From contig JAXLTY010000003.1 in NCBI GenBank assembly GCA_046329815.1, positions 62,001 to 126,000 of the forward strand: DNA of 64,000 nucleotides, written 5' to 3'. Below, one piece after another: positions 8,446-17,117 of the stretch. A model generated the notes under the pieces. It was not told the DNA's origin. It did not search any database and saw only the letters and a list, made by a program, of their open reading frames with translations. This stretch comes from JADJSS01 sp046329815 (GTDB taxonomy: Bacteria > Bacteroidota > Bacteroidia > Chitinophagales > JADIYW01). The translations under genes and the position numbers were made by a program. Each line of letters begins with the position of its first letter. Positions within the stretch are counted from its first letter, which is position 1.

Positions 8446-9189
8446 ATGCAAGCAAACATTTCGTATAACAACATAAATTACAAAGCAGATTTATCTAAAC
8501 CAATAGATATTTCTTTGCCAATAAAAATTGGCGGTGTGAAAGCGTGGTATGTTGGTGAACCTTCTTTTGAGCCGGTAAAAATGGGCAACTGGATCGGCGA
8601 AGTGAAACAAGGCGGTTCTGTTAATTTCCGAAATATTTTTTTCAATCCACACGGACACGGCACGCATACCGAATGCGTTGGCCATATCAGCAAAGAAGAC
8701 TATTCGATAAATAATAGTTTGCAGCAATTTCATTTTATCGCACAACTGGTTTCTGTTTCACCTGAAAAAACAGAAAATGATTTTGTCATCACCAAAAAAA
8801 TACTCGAACCACTTTTAGAAAACAATACTGCTGATGCGCTCATCATCCGAACGCTGGAAAACACGACTGATAAATTAGATAAAAACTATTCCAATACCAA
8901 TCCTGCTTTTATTGATGAAAATGCCATGAAATATATTGTCGAAAAAGGCATTCAACATTTGTTGTTAGATACGCCAAGCGTTGACAAAGAAGTCGATGGC
9001 GGAAAGTTACTGGCGCATCGCGCATTCTGGCAGTATCCTGAAAACACCAATACTTTCAGAACGATTACAGAAATGGTTTACATTCCAAATGATGTTACCG
9101 ATGGCATTTATTTACTCAATCTTCAGGTGGCTGCTTTTGAAAATGATGCTGCTCCGTCACGGCCTGTTTTGTATCATTTGCTAATATAG
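8446..9189 (+). CDS. kynB: Kynurenine formamidase (cyclase family)
   Basis: Hydrolyses N-formylkynurenine to kynurenine and formate. The metal-binding motif of the cyclase/KynB family is seen as HGHGTHTE with His69, His71 and His74, and a further His80 in VGHIS. 247 residues is near the KynB norm of about 210-250. The sequence is more diverged than proteobacterial KynB, so family membership is certain, while the formamidase role rests on its position directly after kynA. The ATG at 8446 follows a 7-bp repeat tract instead of an obvious ribosome binding site. Confidence 0.85.
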   Translation: MQANISYNNINYKADLSKPIDISLPIKIGGVKAWYVGEPSFEPVKMGNWIGEVKQGGSVNFRNIFFNPHGHGTHTECVGHISKEDYSINNSLQQFHFIAQLVSVSPEKTENDFVITKKILEPLLENNTADALIIRTLENTTDKLDKNYSNTNPAFIDENAMKYIVEKGIQHLLLDTPSVDKEVDGGKLLAHRAFWQYPENTNTFRTITEMVYIPNDVTDGIYLLNLQVAAFENDAAPSRPVLYHLLI

Positions 9190-9192
9190 ATT

Positions 9193-9267
9193 AGATTGCT
9201 TTACGGTGTTTGCAATGACGTAAAGCATGCAAAATGCATCGCGTCATCGCGACGAACGAAGCGATCT
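9193..9267. repeat. Degenerate dispersed repeat (GCAATGACG type)
   Basis: AGATTGCTTTACGG, GCAATGACGTAAAGC and, further on, GCGTCATCGCGACG with GAAGCGATCT form a degenerate inverted copy of the element seen more clearly at 17023-17094. It lies between kynB and the SDR gene. Confidence 0.45.
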
Positions 9268-9353
9268 TTTATTTTAAATATGCTAAATTATATAGCGTTT
9301 AATTTTCAGTTGCTTTATTTTTTTCGTTTATTTGTTATAGCAATTAATTCAGC

Positions 9354-10142
9354 ATGGATTTAAATCTTCAGGGCAAGTATGCATTGGTTTGCGGCAGCAC
9401 ACAAGGAATCGGGAAAGCGGTTGCTTTAGAGCTAGCAAATCTTGGTGCATCTGTTATTCTTTTAGCACGCAATGAATCTGCTTTGCAAGCAACACTATCA
9501 GAATTAAACACTGCATTTCATCAACAACATACTTATATCGTTTGCGATTTTTCCAATCCGGAAAATTTAAAACTAAGTATTGAAAATTACTTACAAAAGA
9601 ATCCGACTATACATATTTTAGTAAACAATACTGGTGGTCCGCCGGCTGGTGCTGTTTCCAATGCGAAAACAGATGAATTTTTAACTGCATTCAACAATCA
9701 TCTAATCTGCAATCATATTTTAGCGCAAGCTGTTTTGTCCGGAATGAAAACTGAACAATACGGACGCATTATCAATATCATTTCCACTTCTGTAAAACAA
9801 CCGATTGCCGGCTTGGGCGTTTCTAACACCATTCGTGCTGCAGTTGCCAACTGGTCTAAAACATTAGCCGGTGAAGTAGCGCAATTTGGCATTACTGTAA
9901 ACAATGTATTGCCCGGCGCAACCAATACCATACGTTTACAAACTATTTTTGAAAACAAAGCGACTAAAACAGGTAAATCTGTTAATGCAATAAAACAGGA
10001 AATGCTGGAAGAAATTCCGGCGAAGCGTTTTGCAGAATCCGGTGAAATTGCCAATGCGGTTGCTTTTTTAGCATCACCAGCTGCTGCTTATATCAATGGT
10101 ATCAATGTTCCTGTTGATGGCGGCAGAACATCGAGTTTATAA
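9354..10142 (+). CDS. SDR-family oxidoreductase-like protein lacking the Tyr-Lys pair
   Basis: A 262-residue Rossmann protein of the short-chain dehydrogenase/reductase superfamily, 3-oxoacyl-ACP reductase-like. The cofactor motif GSTQGIG (residues 14-20), NNTGGPP and the C-terminal PVDGGRTSS are clear. The usual catalytic YxxxK is replaced: the equivalent stretch reads GLGVSNTIRAAVANWSK, so Tyr becomes Ser and Lys becomes Arg. A BKR-like SDR subgroup with a non-canonical active site is known, and this protein fits it. It sits inside the kynurenine cluster, 9 bp before the aldehyde dehydrogenase gene, and may act on a muconate-type intermediate or be non-enzymatic. Confidence 0.88.
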   Translation: MDLNLQGKYALVCGSTQGIGKAVALELANLGASVILLARNESALQATLSELNTAFHQQHTYIVCDFSNPENLKLSIENYLQKNPTIHILVNNTGGPPAGAVSNAKTDEFLTAFNNHLICNHILAQAVLSGMKTEQYGRIINIISTSVKQPIAGLGVSNTIRAAVANWSKTLAGEVAQFGITVNNVLPGATNTIRLQTIFENKATKTGKSVNAIKQEMLEEIPAKRFAESGEIANAVAFLASPAAAYINGINVPVDGGRTSSL

Positions 10143-10151
10143 CTAAAAATC

Positions 10152-11600
10152 ATGTCAGTAAAAACCATACATAATTATATTAACGGTGCAATGGTACAAC
10201 CCAATTCCGGACAATATATTGATGTGGTCAATCCGGCGACTGCGGAAATACATGCAGCATTGCCTGATTCAGATGAAACAGATGTGCAGCATGCTTATGA
10301 ATCAGCAGCAGCAGCATTTCCATTGTGGTCAGCAATGACTGCCAATCAGCGCTCGCAAATTTTATTGAAGATCGCTGATGGCATCAACAATAACTTAGAT
10401 AAACTGGCTTTAGCAGAATGTGAAGATAACGGCAAGCCATTATCATTAGCAAAAACAGTTGATATTCCGCGCGCTGCCACTAACTTTCATTTTTTTGCTA
10501 CTGCCATTCTGCATTTTTCCAGCGAATCGCATGCGACTGAAGATGGTATTATCAATTATACTTTAAGGAAACCAATCGGTGTGGTTGGCTGTATTTCGCC
10601 ATGGAATTTACCGTTGTATTTATTTACCTGGAAGATCGCACCTGCATTAGCTGCCGGAAATTGTGTAGTCGCCAAACCGTCTGAAATTACACCACTGACT
10701 GCTTTTTTATTATCAGAGATTTGCATGGAAGCCGGTTTACCAAAAGGTGTTTTGAATATCGTGCATGGTTATGGAAATAAAGTAGGCAATGCGATTGTTT
10801 CACATCCGGATATATCAACAATTTCTTTTACAGGCGGAACACAAACTGGCGAACATATTGCACGCATCGCTGCACCGATGTTCAAAAAACTGTCATTAGA
10901 ATTAGGCGGCAAAAATCCTACAATCATTTTTGCAGATTGTAATTATGATGAAATGCTAACTACTGTTTTGCGTTCTTCGTTTTCCAATCAGGGACAAATT
11001 TGTTTGTGCGGTTCTCGTATTTTTATTGAGCGATCTGTTTATGAAAAGTTCAAAACTGATTTTGTAAAAAGAACGAATGAATTGATTATTGGTGATCCGT
11101 TAAATGAACAGACAAATATCGGCGCTATTGTTTCGGAACAACATCTCAACAAAATAAAATCATACATCGAATTAGCGAAAGAAGAAGGCGGGAAAATTAT
11201 TGAAGGCGGAAACCAACTTAATATAGACGGACGCTGTGCAAACGGATATTTTTTACAACCAACAATCATCGAAGGCTTAGCATATAATTGCAGAACCAAC
11301 CAGGAAGAGATTTTTGGACCTGTGGTAACGATCCTGCCATTTGATACGGAAGAAGAAGTACTGCACTATGCAAACAGCACGAAGTATGGTTTAGCATCTT
11401 CAGTATGGACAGAAAATTCGAGTCGCGCACACCGTTTTGCAGAAAATTTAAAAACAGGTATCGTCTGGATAAACTGCTGGATGATACGCGATTTGCGAAC
11501 ACCGTTTGGCGGCATGAAAAATTCAGGTGTTGGCCGCGAAGGCGGCTGGGAAGCTTTGCGTTTTTTTACAGAAGCAAAAAATGTTTGTATAAAGTATTGA
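10152..11600 (+). CDS. Aldehyde dehydrogenase, probable 2-aminomuconate-6-semialdehyde dehydrogenase
   Basis: An NAD-dependent aldehyde dehydrogenase of 482 residues. It shows oxyanion Asn152 in SPWNLPL, general base Glu250 in LELGGKNP, nucleophile Cys284 in NQGQICLCGSR, and the C-terminal FGGMKNSGVGREGG. The CLCGSR form around the cysteine is typical of the hydroxymuconic/aminomuconic semialdehyde group. With a 3-hydroxyanthranilate dioxygenase, an ACMS decarboxylase and an aminomuconate deaminase as neighbours, oxidation of 2-aminomuconate semialdehyde to 2-aminomuconate is the most likely job. The substrate is inferred from context. Confidence 0.92.
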   Translation: MSVKTIHNYINGAMVQPNSGQYIDVVNPATAEIHAALPDSDETDVQHAYESAAAAFPLWSAMTANQRSQILLKIADGINNNLDKLALAECEDNGKPLSLAKTVDIPRAATNFHFFATAILHFSSESHATEDGIINYTLRKPIGVVGCISPWNLPLYLFTWKIAPALAAGNCVVAKPSEITPLTAFLLSEICMEAGLPKGVLNIVHGYGNKVGNAIVSHPDISTISFTGGTQTGEHIARIAAPMFKKLSLELGGKNPTIIFADCNYDEMLTTVLRSSFSNQGQICLCGSRIFIERSVYEKFKTDFVKRTNELIIGDPLNEQTNIGAIVSEQHLNKIKSYIELAKEEGGKIIEGGNQLNIDGRCANGYFLQPTIIEGLAYNCRTNQEEIFGPVVTILPFDTEEEVLHYANSTKYGLASSVWTENSSRAHRFAENLKTGIVWINCWMIRDLRTPFGGMKNSGVGREGGWEALRFFTEAKNVCIKY

Positions 11601-11627
11601 TAAGTCGTAAGAAAAAAAAGAAATGAA

Positions 11628-12053
11628 ATGAGTTCAGAAAACAACATCATCAATTCATCGAAAGCGCCGGAACCGGTTGGTGCGTATCCGCATGCGCGCC
11701 GCGTAGGAAATTTATTGTTTCTTTCCGGTGTGGGTCCGCGTGAAAAAGGTACGAAGAAAATTCCCGGTGTGGAACTCGATGAGCAAGGAAATATTATTTC
11801 GTATGATATAGAAACACAATGCCGCTCGGTTTTTCAAAATATAAAATACATATTGGAAGATGCAGGTGCTGACTGGAACAATATTGTAGATGTAACTGTT
11901 TTCTTAACAAATATGAAAGCAGATTTTGTGACATACAATAAAATTTACGCGGAATATTTTAAAGACAATCAGCCATGCAGAACAACAATAGAAATTTTAA
12001 GTTTACCAACACCGATTGCCATTGAATTAAAAGTGATTGCTGTGATTGATTAA
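11628..12053 (+). CDS. amnD: 2-Aminomuconate deaminase, RidA family
   Basis: A 141-residue RidA/YjgF-fold protein. The EPVGAYPHARR start, FLSGVGPRE and the CRTTIEI segment with its conserved Arg match the aminomuconate deaminase subgroup, not generic RidA. It would convert 2-aminomuconate to 2-oxo-3-hexenedioate (4-oxalocrotonate) with release of ammonia. It lies 27 bp after the aldehyde dehydrogenase gene that would make its substrate. A generic enamine deaminase remains possible. Confidence 0.85.
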   Translation: MSSENNIINSSKAPEPVGAYPHARRVGNLLFLSGVGPREKGTKKIPGVELDEQGNIISYDIETQCRSVFQNIKYILEDAGADWNNIVDVTVFLTNMKADFVTYNKIYAEYFKDNQPCRTTIEILSLPTPIAIELKVIAVID

Positions 12054-12067
12054 AAGATATAAGTTAA

Positions 12068-12160
12068 ACGTTATTCGTTATACAACTCTTAAATAACAAT
12101 AATCACTAACTTACAACCAATAACCTATAACTAATAACGTATAACCAATAACTCATATCT
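12068..12160 (+). repeat. 7-bp repeat tract upstream of 3-hydroxyanthranilate dioxygenase
   Basis: A degenerate 7-bp periodic tract. From 12098 the units read AATAATC, ACTAACT, TACAACC, AATAACC, TATAACT, AATAACG, TATAACC, AATAACT and CATATCT, ending directly at the ATG at 12161. Upstream, ACGTTAT and TCGTTAT at 12068-12081 continue the period on the opposite strand sense (CGTTATAC against GTATAACG). Consensus is about WATAACY. Similar tracts sit before kynB and lolA, and the preceding AGATATAAGTTAAA is also shared with the lolA tract. Confidence 0.75.
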
Positions 12161-12673
12161 ATGATCCGACAACCGATAAATTTCAAAAAATGGATCGATG
12201 AAAATCGACATTTACTAAAGCCGCCTGTTGGCAATAAAGTGGTATATGAAGACACGAATTTTATGGTGATGGTTGTCGGCGGACCGAACTCGAGAAAAGA
12301 TTTTCACTACAATGAAACGGAAGAATTCTTCTATCAGCTCGAAGGCGATATTTTAGTTAAAATACAAGATGAAGGCAAGATGGTAGAAGTGCCGATCAAA
12401 GAAGGCGAGATTTTTTTGCTGCCTGCAAAAGTACCGCACAATCCGAATCGCAGTGCCAACACGGTTGGTTTAGTGATGGAATACAAACGCAGCGAAAATA
12501 TGAAAGATGGGTTGCTTTGGTTCTGCGAGAAATGCAATAACAAATTGTATGAGGCATATTTTCCATTAGAAAATATCGCTACGCAGTTTCAAGGCGTATT
12601 CAAAACATTTTATGAAAACGAAGATCTGCGCACTTGCAAAAATTGCGGACACGTTATGGAACCACCGAAATAA
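12161..12673 (+). CDS. nbaC: 3-Hydroxyanthranilate 3,4-dioxygenase
   Basis: A cupin dioxygenase that opens 3-hydroxyanthranilate to 2-amino-3-carboxymuconate semialdehyde. Iron ligands fit His49, Glu55 and His93. The bacterial-type second iron site is present as two CxxC pairs, Cys122/Cys125 (CEKC) and Cys159/Cys162 (CKNC). 170 residues is the usual length. The stop codon at 12671-12673 abuts the next ATG at 12674, so the two genes are coupled. Confidence 0.96.
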   Translation: MIRQPINFKKWIDENRHLLKPPVGNKVVYEDTNFMVMVVGGPNSRKDFHYNETEEFFYQLEGDILVKIQDEGKMVEVPIKEGEIFLLPAKVPHNPNRSANTVGLVMEYKRSENMKDGLLWFCEKCNNKLYEAYFPLENIATQFQGVFKTFYENEDLRTCKNCGHVMEPPK

Positions 12674-13696
12674 ATGTACATGCATTTTTTAAAGATCGAC
12701 ATACATACACATATTCTTCCAAAAGAAATTCCGAACTGGAAGGAAAAGTTTGGCTATGGCGGTTTTATTCAACTGGATCATTATAAACCCTGCTGCGCAA
12801 AAATGCTGCGCGATGATGGTAAATTTTTTCGTGATATAGAGGAAAATTGCTGGTCGCCGGAAACAAGAATCAATGAGTGCAATCATCACCAGGTGAATGT
12901 GCAGGTGCTGTCAACTGTTCCGGTGATGTTTAGTTACTGGACAAAACCACAGGATGGTTTATATATCGCACAATTTTTAAACGACCATATTGCAGCAATC
13001 ATACAACAATATCCAACGCGTTTTATTGGCTTGGGAACCGTTCCGTTACAGGCACCTGACTTGGCTATTGAAGAATTGAAACGCTGCAAAAAAATCGGAT
13101 TAGCCGGTGTACAAATTGGTTCTAATATAAATCAGGAAAATTTAGGCGATGCGAAATTCGCAGATTTTTTTGCTGCGTGTGAAGAACTGGAAATGGCTGT
13201 CTTTGTGCATCCGTGGGAAATGATGGGCGAGCAAAACATGCAGCAATACTGGCTGCCATGGCTGGTTGGCATGCCTGCAGAAGTTTCACGCGCTATCAGT
13301 TCATTGATATTTTCAGGCACTTTGGAAAGACTGCCAAAGTTGCGTATTGCCTTTGCACATGGTGGCGGCTCTTTTCCTTCTACAATTGGCAGAATTGAAC
13401 ACGGCTTTCATGCGCGGCCTGATCTGTGTGCTGTTGACAATAACGTTTCACCAAAACATTACCTGAATAAAATCTATTACGACTCACTGGTACACGAACC
13501 GATGATGCTGGATTATTTAGTAAAATTAGTGGGCGCAGACCGAATTGCATTAGGCACCGATTATCCGTTTCCGTTAGGTGAACTGGAACCGGGAAAATTA
13601 ATTGAGTCAATGAATTATAGTGATAACATTAAAGAACGTTTATTGTCAGGAACGGCTTTGGAATGGTTGAATTTGGATAGAAATAAATTTTTATAA
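12674..13696 (+). CDS. nbaD: 2-Amino-3-carboxymuconate-6-semialdehyde decarboxylase (ACMSD)
   Basis: A zinc-dependent decarboxylase of the amidohydrolase superfamily. Metal-site motifs: DIHTHILP at the N-terminus, FVHPWEM, AFAHGGGSFP and GTDYPFPLGE at the C-terminus. It removes CO2 from the dioxygenase product and so diverts flux away from quinolinate/NAD synthesis into catabolism. 340 residues matches the family. The start at 12674 directly follows the previous stop. A second ATG two codons on (MHFLKID) would work equally well. Confidence 0.95.
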   Translation: MYMHFLKIDIHTHILPKEIPNWKEKFGYGGFIQLDHYKPCCAKMLRDDGKFFRDIEENCWSPETRINECNHHQVNVQVLSTVPVMFSYWTKPQDGLYIAQFLNDHIAAIIQQYPTRFIGLGTVPLQAPDLAIEELKRCKKIGLAGVQIGSNINQENLGDAKFADFFAACEELEMAVFVHPWEMMGEQNMQQYWLPWLVGMPAEVSRAISSLIFSGTLERLPKLRIAFAHGGGSFPSTIGRIEHGFHARPDLCAVDNNVSPKHYLNKIYYDSLVHEPMMLDYLVKLVGADRIALGTDYPFPLGELEPGKLIESMNYSDNIKERLLSGTALEWLNLDRNKFL

Positions 13697-13708
13697 ATTA
13701 GAATTGAC

Positions 13709-14986
13709 ATGAATAGTGATAAAATAATTTATCAAAACAACGAAGCATTTGCAAAAGAAATGGACGCCAAAGATCCATTGTCAAAATACAGACATCTGTT
13801 TCATTTTCCTAAAGATGCAACCGGAAATCCGTTATTATATTTCTGCGGAAATTCACTTGGTCTGCAACCTAAATCAGTTCGCAATCATATTGAACAGGAA
13901 TTGTCCGACTGGGAAAACTTAGGCGTTGAAGGACATTTTCATGCAAAACATCCATGGATGCCGTACCACGAATTCCTTACAGAAAAAATGGCGCGCATTG
14001 TTGGCGCAAAACCAATCGAGGTTGTAGTAATGAATACATTAACTGTCAATTTGCATTTAATGATGGTATCATTTTACCGTCCGACAAAAAAGAAATATAA
14101 AATTGTAATTGAGCAAAGTGCGTTTCCATCGGATCAATATGCGGTGCAATCACAACTAAAATTTCATGGTTATACTATTGAAGATGCATTGATAGAATTG
14201 AAGCCAAGTAACAATGATATCATAACTAATGAAGACATTGAAAAAGTTATTGCAGAACATGGTGACAGCATTGCGCTGATCATGCTTGGCGGCGTTAACT
14301 ATTACACCGGACAAGTATTCAACATGATGCGCATTACTGAAATGGCTCATCAAAAAAATATTATCGTTGGTTTTGATTTGGCGCATGCTGCCGGAAATAT
14401 TGACTTACAATTACACGACTGGAATGTTGACTTTGCCGTTTGGTGCAGTTATAAATATTTAAACAGCGGACCTGGTGGTATTGCAGGTTGTTTCGTGCAT
14501 GAACGACATGCTAAAGATGATTCGCTTCCCCGTTTTGCCGGCTGGTGGGGCAACAATAAACAAGAGCGTTTTTTAATGGGTGCGAATTTTAACGCTATTG
14601 AAGGCGCTGAGGGCTGGCAGTTAAGTAATCCGCCCATTTTAGCATTAGCGAGTCTGCGTGCATCTTTAGATATCTTTGATGAAGCAGGCATGAAAAATTT
14701 AATTACAAAAAGTAAGTTACTGACTGGTTATTTAGAATTTTTAATCAATGCAATTAAAAATGATGCTATTGAAATCATTACACCAACGAATCCAATTGAA
14801 CGTGGTGCGCAGCTTTCTATTCGTATAAAAAACAGCAACAAAGATTTCTTTCATCAGTTAACAGCAACCGGCGTGATCTGCGACTGGCGCGAACCTGATG
14901 TTATTCGCCTTGCTCCTGTTCCATTGTATAATTCATTCATGGATGTCTATCAATTCATACAAAAACTAAAATCACTTTTGGTATGA
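13709..14986 (+). CDS. kynU: Kynureninase
   Basis: A PLP enzyme that cleaves kynurenine or 3-hydroxykynurenine to anthranilate or 3-hydroxyanthranilate plus alanine. It shows FCGNSLGLQP near the N-terminus, FDLAHAAGN with the PLP-ring Asp, and the Schiff-base lysine in CSYKYLNSGPGG. 425 residues is typical. It overlaps kmo by 4 bases (ATGA at 14983-14986), which points to translational coupling. With kmo present, 3-hydroxykynurenine is the likely substrate. Confidence 0.96.
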   Translation: MNSDKIIYQNNEAFAKEMDAKDPLSKYRHLFHFPKDATGNPLLYFCGNSLGLQPKSVRNHIEQELSDWENLGVEGHFHAKHPWMPYHEFLTEKMARIVGAKPIEVVVMNTLTVNLHLMMVSFYRPTKKKYKIVIEQSAFPSDQYAVQSQLKFHGYTIEDALIELKPSNNDIITNEDIEKVIAEHGDSIALIMLGGVNYYTGQVFNMMRITEMAHQKNIIVGFDLAHAAGNIDLQLHDWNVDFAVWCSYKYLNSGPGGIAGCFVHERHAKDDSLPRFAGWWGNNKQERFLMGANFNAIEGAEGWQLSNPPILALASLRASLDIFDEAGMKNLITKSKLLTGYLEFLINAIKNDAIEIITPTNPIERGAQLSIRIKNSNKDFFHQLTATGVICDWREPDVIRLAPVPLYNSFMDVYQFIQKLKSLLV

Positions 14987-16365
14987 GTCAAAAAATTATC
15001 ATCGTTGGCGCCGGTTTAACTGGTTCTTTATTATCTATTTATTTAGCCAAACGCGATTTCCAAATTGAACTCTTTGAACGCCGACCTGATATGCGCAAAG
15101 TCAATATCAGCGCCGGAAAATCTATTAACCTGGCTTTGTCAACTCGCGGCATTCATGCACTGAAACAAGTTGGTTTAGACACCATCATTTTAGAGAACGC
15201 CATTCCGATGCGTGGCAGAATGATACATGATGAAAAAGGAAATACCAACCTGCAGCCATACAGTAAAAATGAACATGAATACATCAATTCCATTTCGAGA
15301 AAAGAACTGAATATTTTATTGATGAACGAAGCGGAAAAATTTCCAAATGTCAGCATTCATTTCAACATGCGTTGTACCGGCATGGATGTAAAAACAGGCG
15401 AAGCGTTTTTTAATGATGAACGCAATGATACAACTTTAACAGCTAAAGGCGATACTGTTATTGGCACAGATGGTTCTGCTTCTGCCATTCGTATGGAGTT
15501 TTTAAAATCAGGTCATTTTAATTTTTCGCAGCAATATGAAAACTATGGCTATAAAGAGTTAACGATTCCTGCGACGGACAATAACGGTTTCCGAATAGAA
15601 AAAAATGCCTTGCATATCTGGCCGCGCGGTTCGTACATGATGATCGCTTTGCCCAATGCAGAAGGCGATTTTACATGTACATTGTTTATGCCAAACGATC
15701 ATGCGGAAAAGAATTTGAGTCAATTGAAAACGAAAGAAAATGTGCTGGATTTCTTTAATGAAGTGATGCCTGATGCAGTACCGCACATGCCAACTTTACT
15801 GGATGATTTTTTCAGCAATCCGACCGGAAGTTTGCTGACAGTGAAATGTTTTCCGTGGCACATCGAAGATAAAGCATTGCTCATCGGTGACGCGGCACAT
15901 GCTATGGTTCCGTTCTTCGGACAAGGCATGAATTGTTGTTTTGAAGATTGTTATCATTTTGATTTATTGGTAGAAAAATATGGCGCTGACTGGCAAACTG
16001 TTTTTGAAGAATTCGGCAAACTAAGAAAAGAAAGTGCCGATGCTATTTGTGATTTAGCGGTTGAAAATTTTGTTGAAATGCGCGACCTGGTTGCCAACTC
16101 AACATTTATTTTAAAGAAAAAAGCAGATGCGTTACTGGAAGAACAATATCCTGATTATTTTATTTCAAAATATGCGATGGTCACATTTCACCGATTACCT
16201 TATACCATTGCCAAACAACGCGGACAAATTCAGGATAAAATTTTAATGGAATTGTGCAGTAAGATAAATACGATTGAAGAATTAAATGTAGAAGATGCTA
16301 TTTCAAAGATCAGAGATGCATTCAGAAAAAATGGTATCGAAGAAAAGATTAAATTAAATGATTAA
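14983..16365 (+). CDS. kmo: Kynurenine 3-monooxygenase
   Basis: An FAD-dependent hydroxylase making 3-hydroxykynurenine from kynurenine with NADPH and O2. It has the N-terminal FAD fold GAGLTGSLLSIYLAKR with ELFERRPD, the conserved NLALSTRG segment, and the second FAD motif LIGDAAHAMVPFFGQGMN. The C-terminal region would be the membrane-associating helix seen in eukaryotic and some bacterial forms. 460 residues fits. It is the last recognisable pathway gene in the cluster, and the start overlaps kynU. Confidence 0.96.
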   Translation: MSQKIIIVGAGLTGSLLSIYLAKRDFQIELFERRPDMRKVNISAGKSINLALSTRGIHALKQVGLDTIILENAIPMRGRMIHDEKGNTNLQPYSKNEHEYINSISRKELNILLMNEAEKFPNVSIHFNMRCTGMDVKTGEAFFNDERNDTTLTAKGDTVIGTDGSASAIRMEFLKSGHFNFSQQYENYGYKELTIPATDNNGFRIEKNALHIWPRGSYMMIALPNAEGDFTCTLFMPNDHAEKNLSQLKTKENVLDFFNEVMPDAVPHMPTLLDDFFSNPTGSLLTVKCFPWHIEDKALLIGDAAHAMVPFFGQGMNCCFEDCYHFDLLVEKYGADWQTVFEEFGKLRKESADAICDLAVENFVEMRDLVANSTFILKKKADALLEEQYPDYFISKYAMVTFHRLPYTIAKQRGQIQDKILMELCSKINTIEELNVEDAISKIRDAFRKNGIEEKIKLND

Positions 16366-16373
16366 AACAAATT

Positions 16374-16754
16374 ATGAAAGACTACAAAAAATATTACATC
16401 ATCAACGAAACACCGGAACAGGTTTATATAGCTTTAACGAATCCTGTTACGTTAGAACTTTGGACAGGCGAAGAAGCGGTCATGAGCACCGAACCAAACA
16501 GCGAATTTTCATTATGGAACGGTGATATAGTCGGCAAGAACTTAGAATTTATTGAAGGCAAAAAAATTGTTCAGGAATGGTATTTCGGCGATCAGGAACC
16601 GGCATCGATTGTAACGATTATTTTGCATGCCGACAAACAAAAAACATCTGCCGAATTACGTCATACCAATATTCCGGATGAAGATTATGATGATATTGTT
16701 AGTGGCTGGAACGAAAGTTATTTTGGCGCGTTGCAGGCATTTTATGATCTTTAA
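16374..16754 (+). CDS. SRPBCC/AHSA1-domain protein
   Basis: A 126-residue protein with a START-like SRPBCC fold of the Hsp90-ATPase-activator-homologue type. It shows YIINETPEQVYIALTNP, LWTGEEAVM, GKKIVQEWYFGD and the C-terminal WNESYFGALQAFY pattern. Such proteins bind hydrophobic ligands, and the substrate is unknown. It is 8 bp behind kmo and so probably on the same transcript, but no kynurenine step is known to need it. Confidence 0.85.
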   Translation: MKDYKKYYIINETPEQVYIALTNPVTLELWTGEEAVMSTEPNSEFSLWNGDIVGKNLEFIEGKKIVQEWYFGDQEPASIVTIILHADKQKTSAELRHTNIPDEDYDDIVSGWNESYFGALQAFYDL

Positions 16755-16765
16755 ATAAGTAATGA

Positions 16766-17017
16766 ATGCAGGAAGAATCATTAGGATGGAATCCGAAAAT
16801 ACTGGAAGAACTGGTAACGACAAAAATGCCTTTCGGAAAATATAAAGACACACTGATCTGCGATATTCCTGCGTATTATTTAGAATGGTATATACATCGC
16901 GCAAAACTGCCTCAAGGAAAACTCGGCATGTTGTTATCAACCATGTACGAAATAAAAACAAATGGTCTGGATGATTTACTGAAACCTTTAAAAAAAATGA
17001 ATTTAAATACATTATGA
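16766..17017 (+). CDS. DUF3820 family protein
   Basis: A small protein (83 residues) with MPFGKYKDTLICDIPAYYLEWY, the hallmark of the DUF3820 family (a QSregVF-like fold). Function is unknown. It lies 11 bp after the SRPBCC gene and is followed directly by a large hairpin repeat at 17023-17094 that may end the operon. The C-terminus is Lys/Leu-rich (LLKPLKKMN). Confidence 0.85.
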   Translation: MQEESLGWNPKILEELVTTKMPFGKYKDTLICDIPAYYLEWYIHRAKLPQGKLGMLLSTMYEIKTNGLDDLLKPLKKMNLNTL

Positions 17018-17022
17018 ATCGT

Positions 17023-17094
17023 AAAGAGATTGCTTCACTTCGTTCGCAATGACGGATACGCTTGCGTCATTGCGAGGCACGAAGCAATCTCTTT
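17023..17094. repeat. Long inverted-repeat element (GCAATGACG / CGTCATTGC)
   Basis: AAAGAGATTGCTTC at 17023-17036 pairs with GAAGCAATCTCTTT at 17081-17094. Inside it CGCAATGACG (17045-17054) pairs with CGTCATTGCG (17065-17074). The CGTCATTGCGAGGCACGAAG form is a widely dispersed palindromic element in Bacteroidota. It starts 6 bp after the DUF3820 stop and ends in a T run, so it probably also works as a terminator. Confidence 0.8.
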
Positions 17095-17117
17095 TTATAA
17101 TAATAAACTAACTGTTT

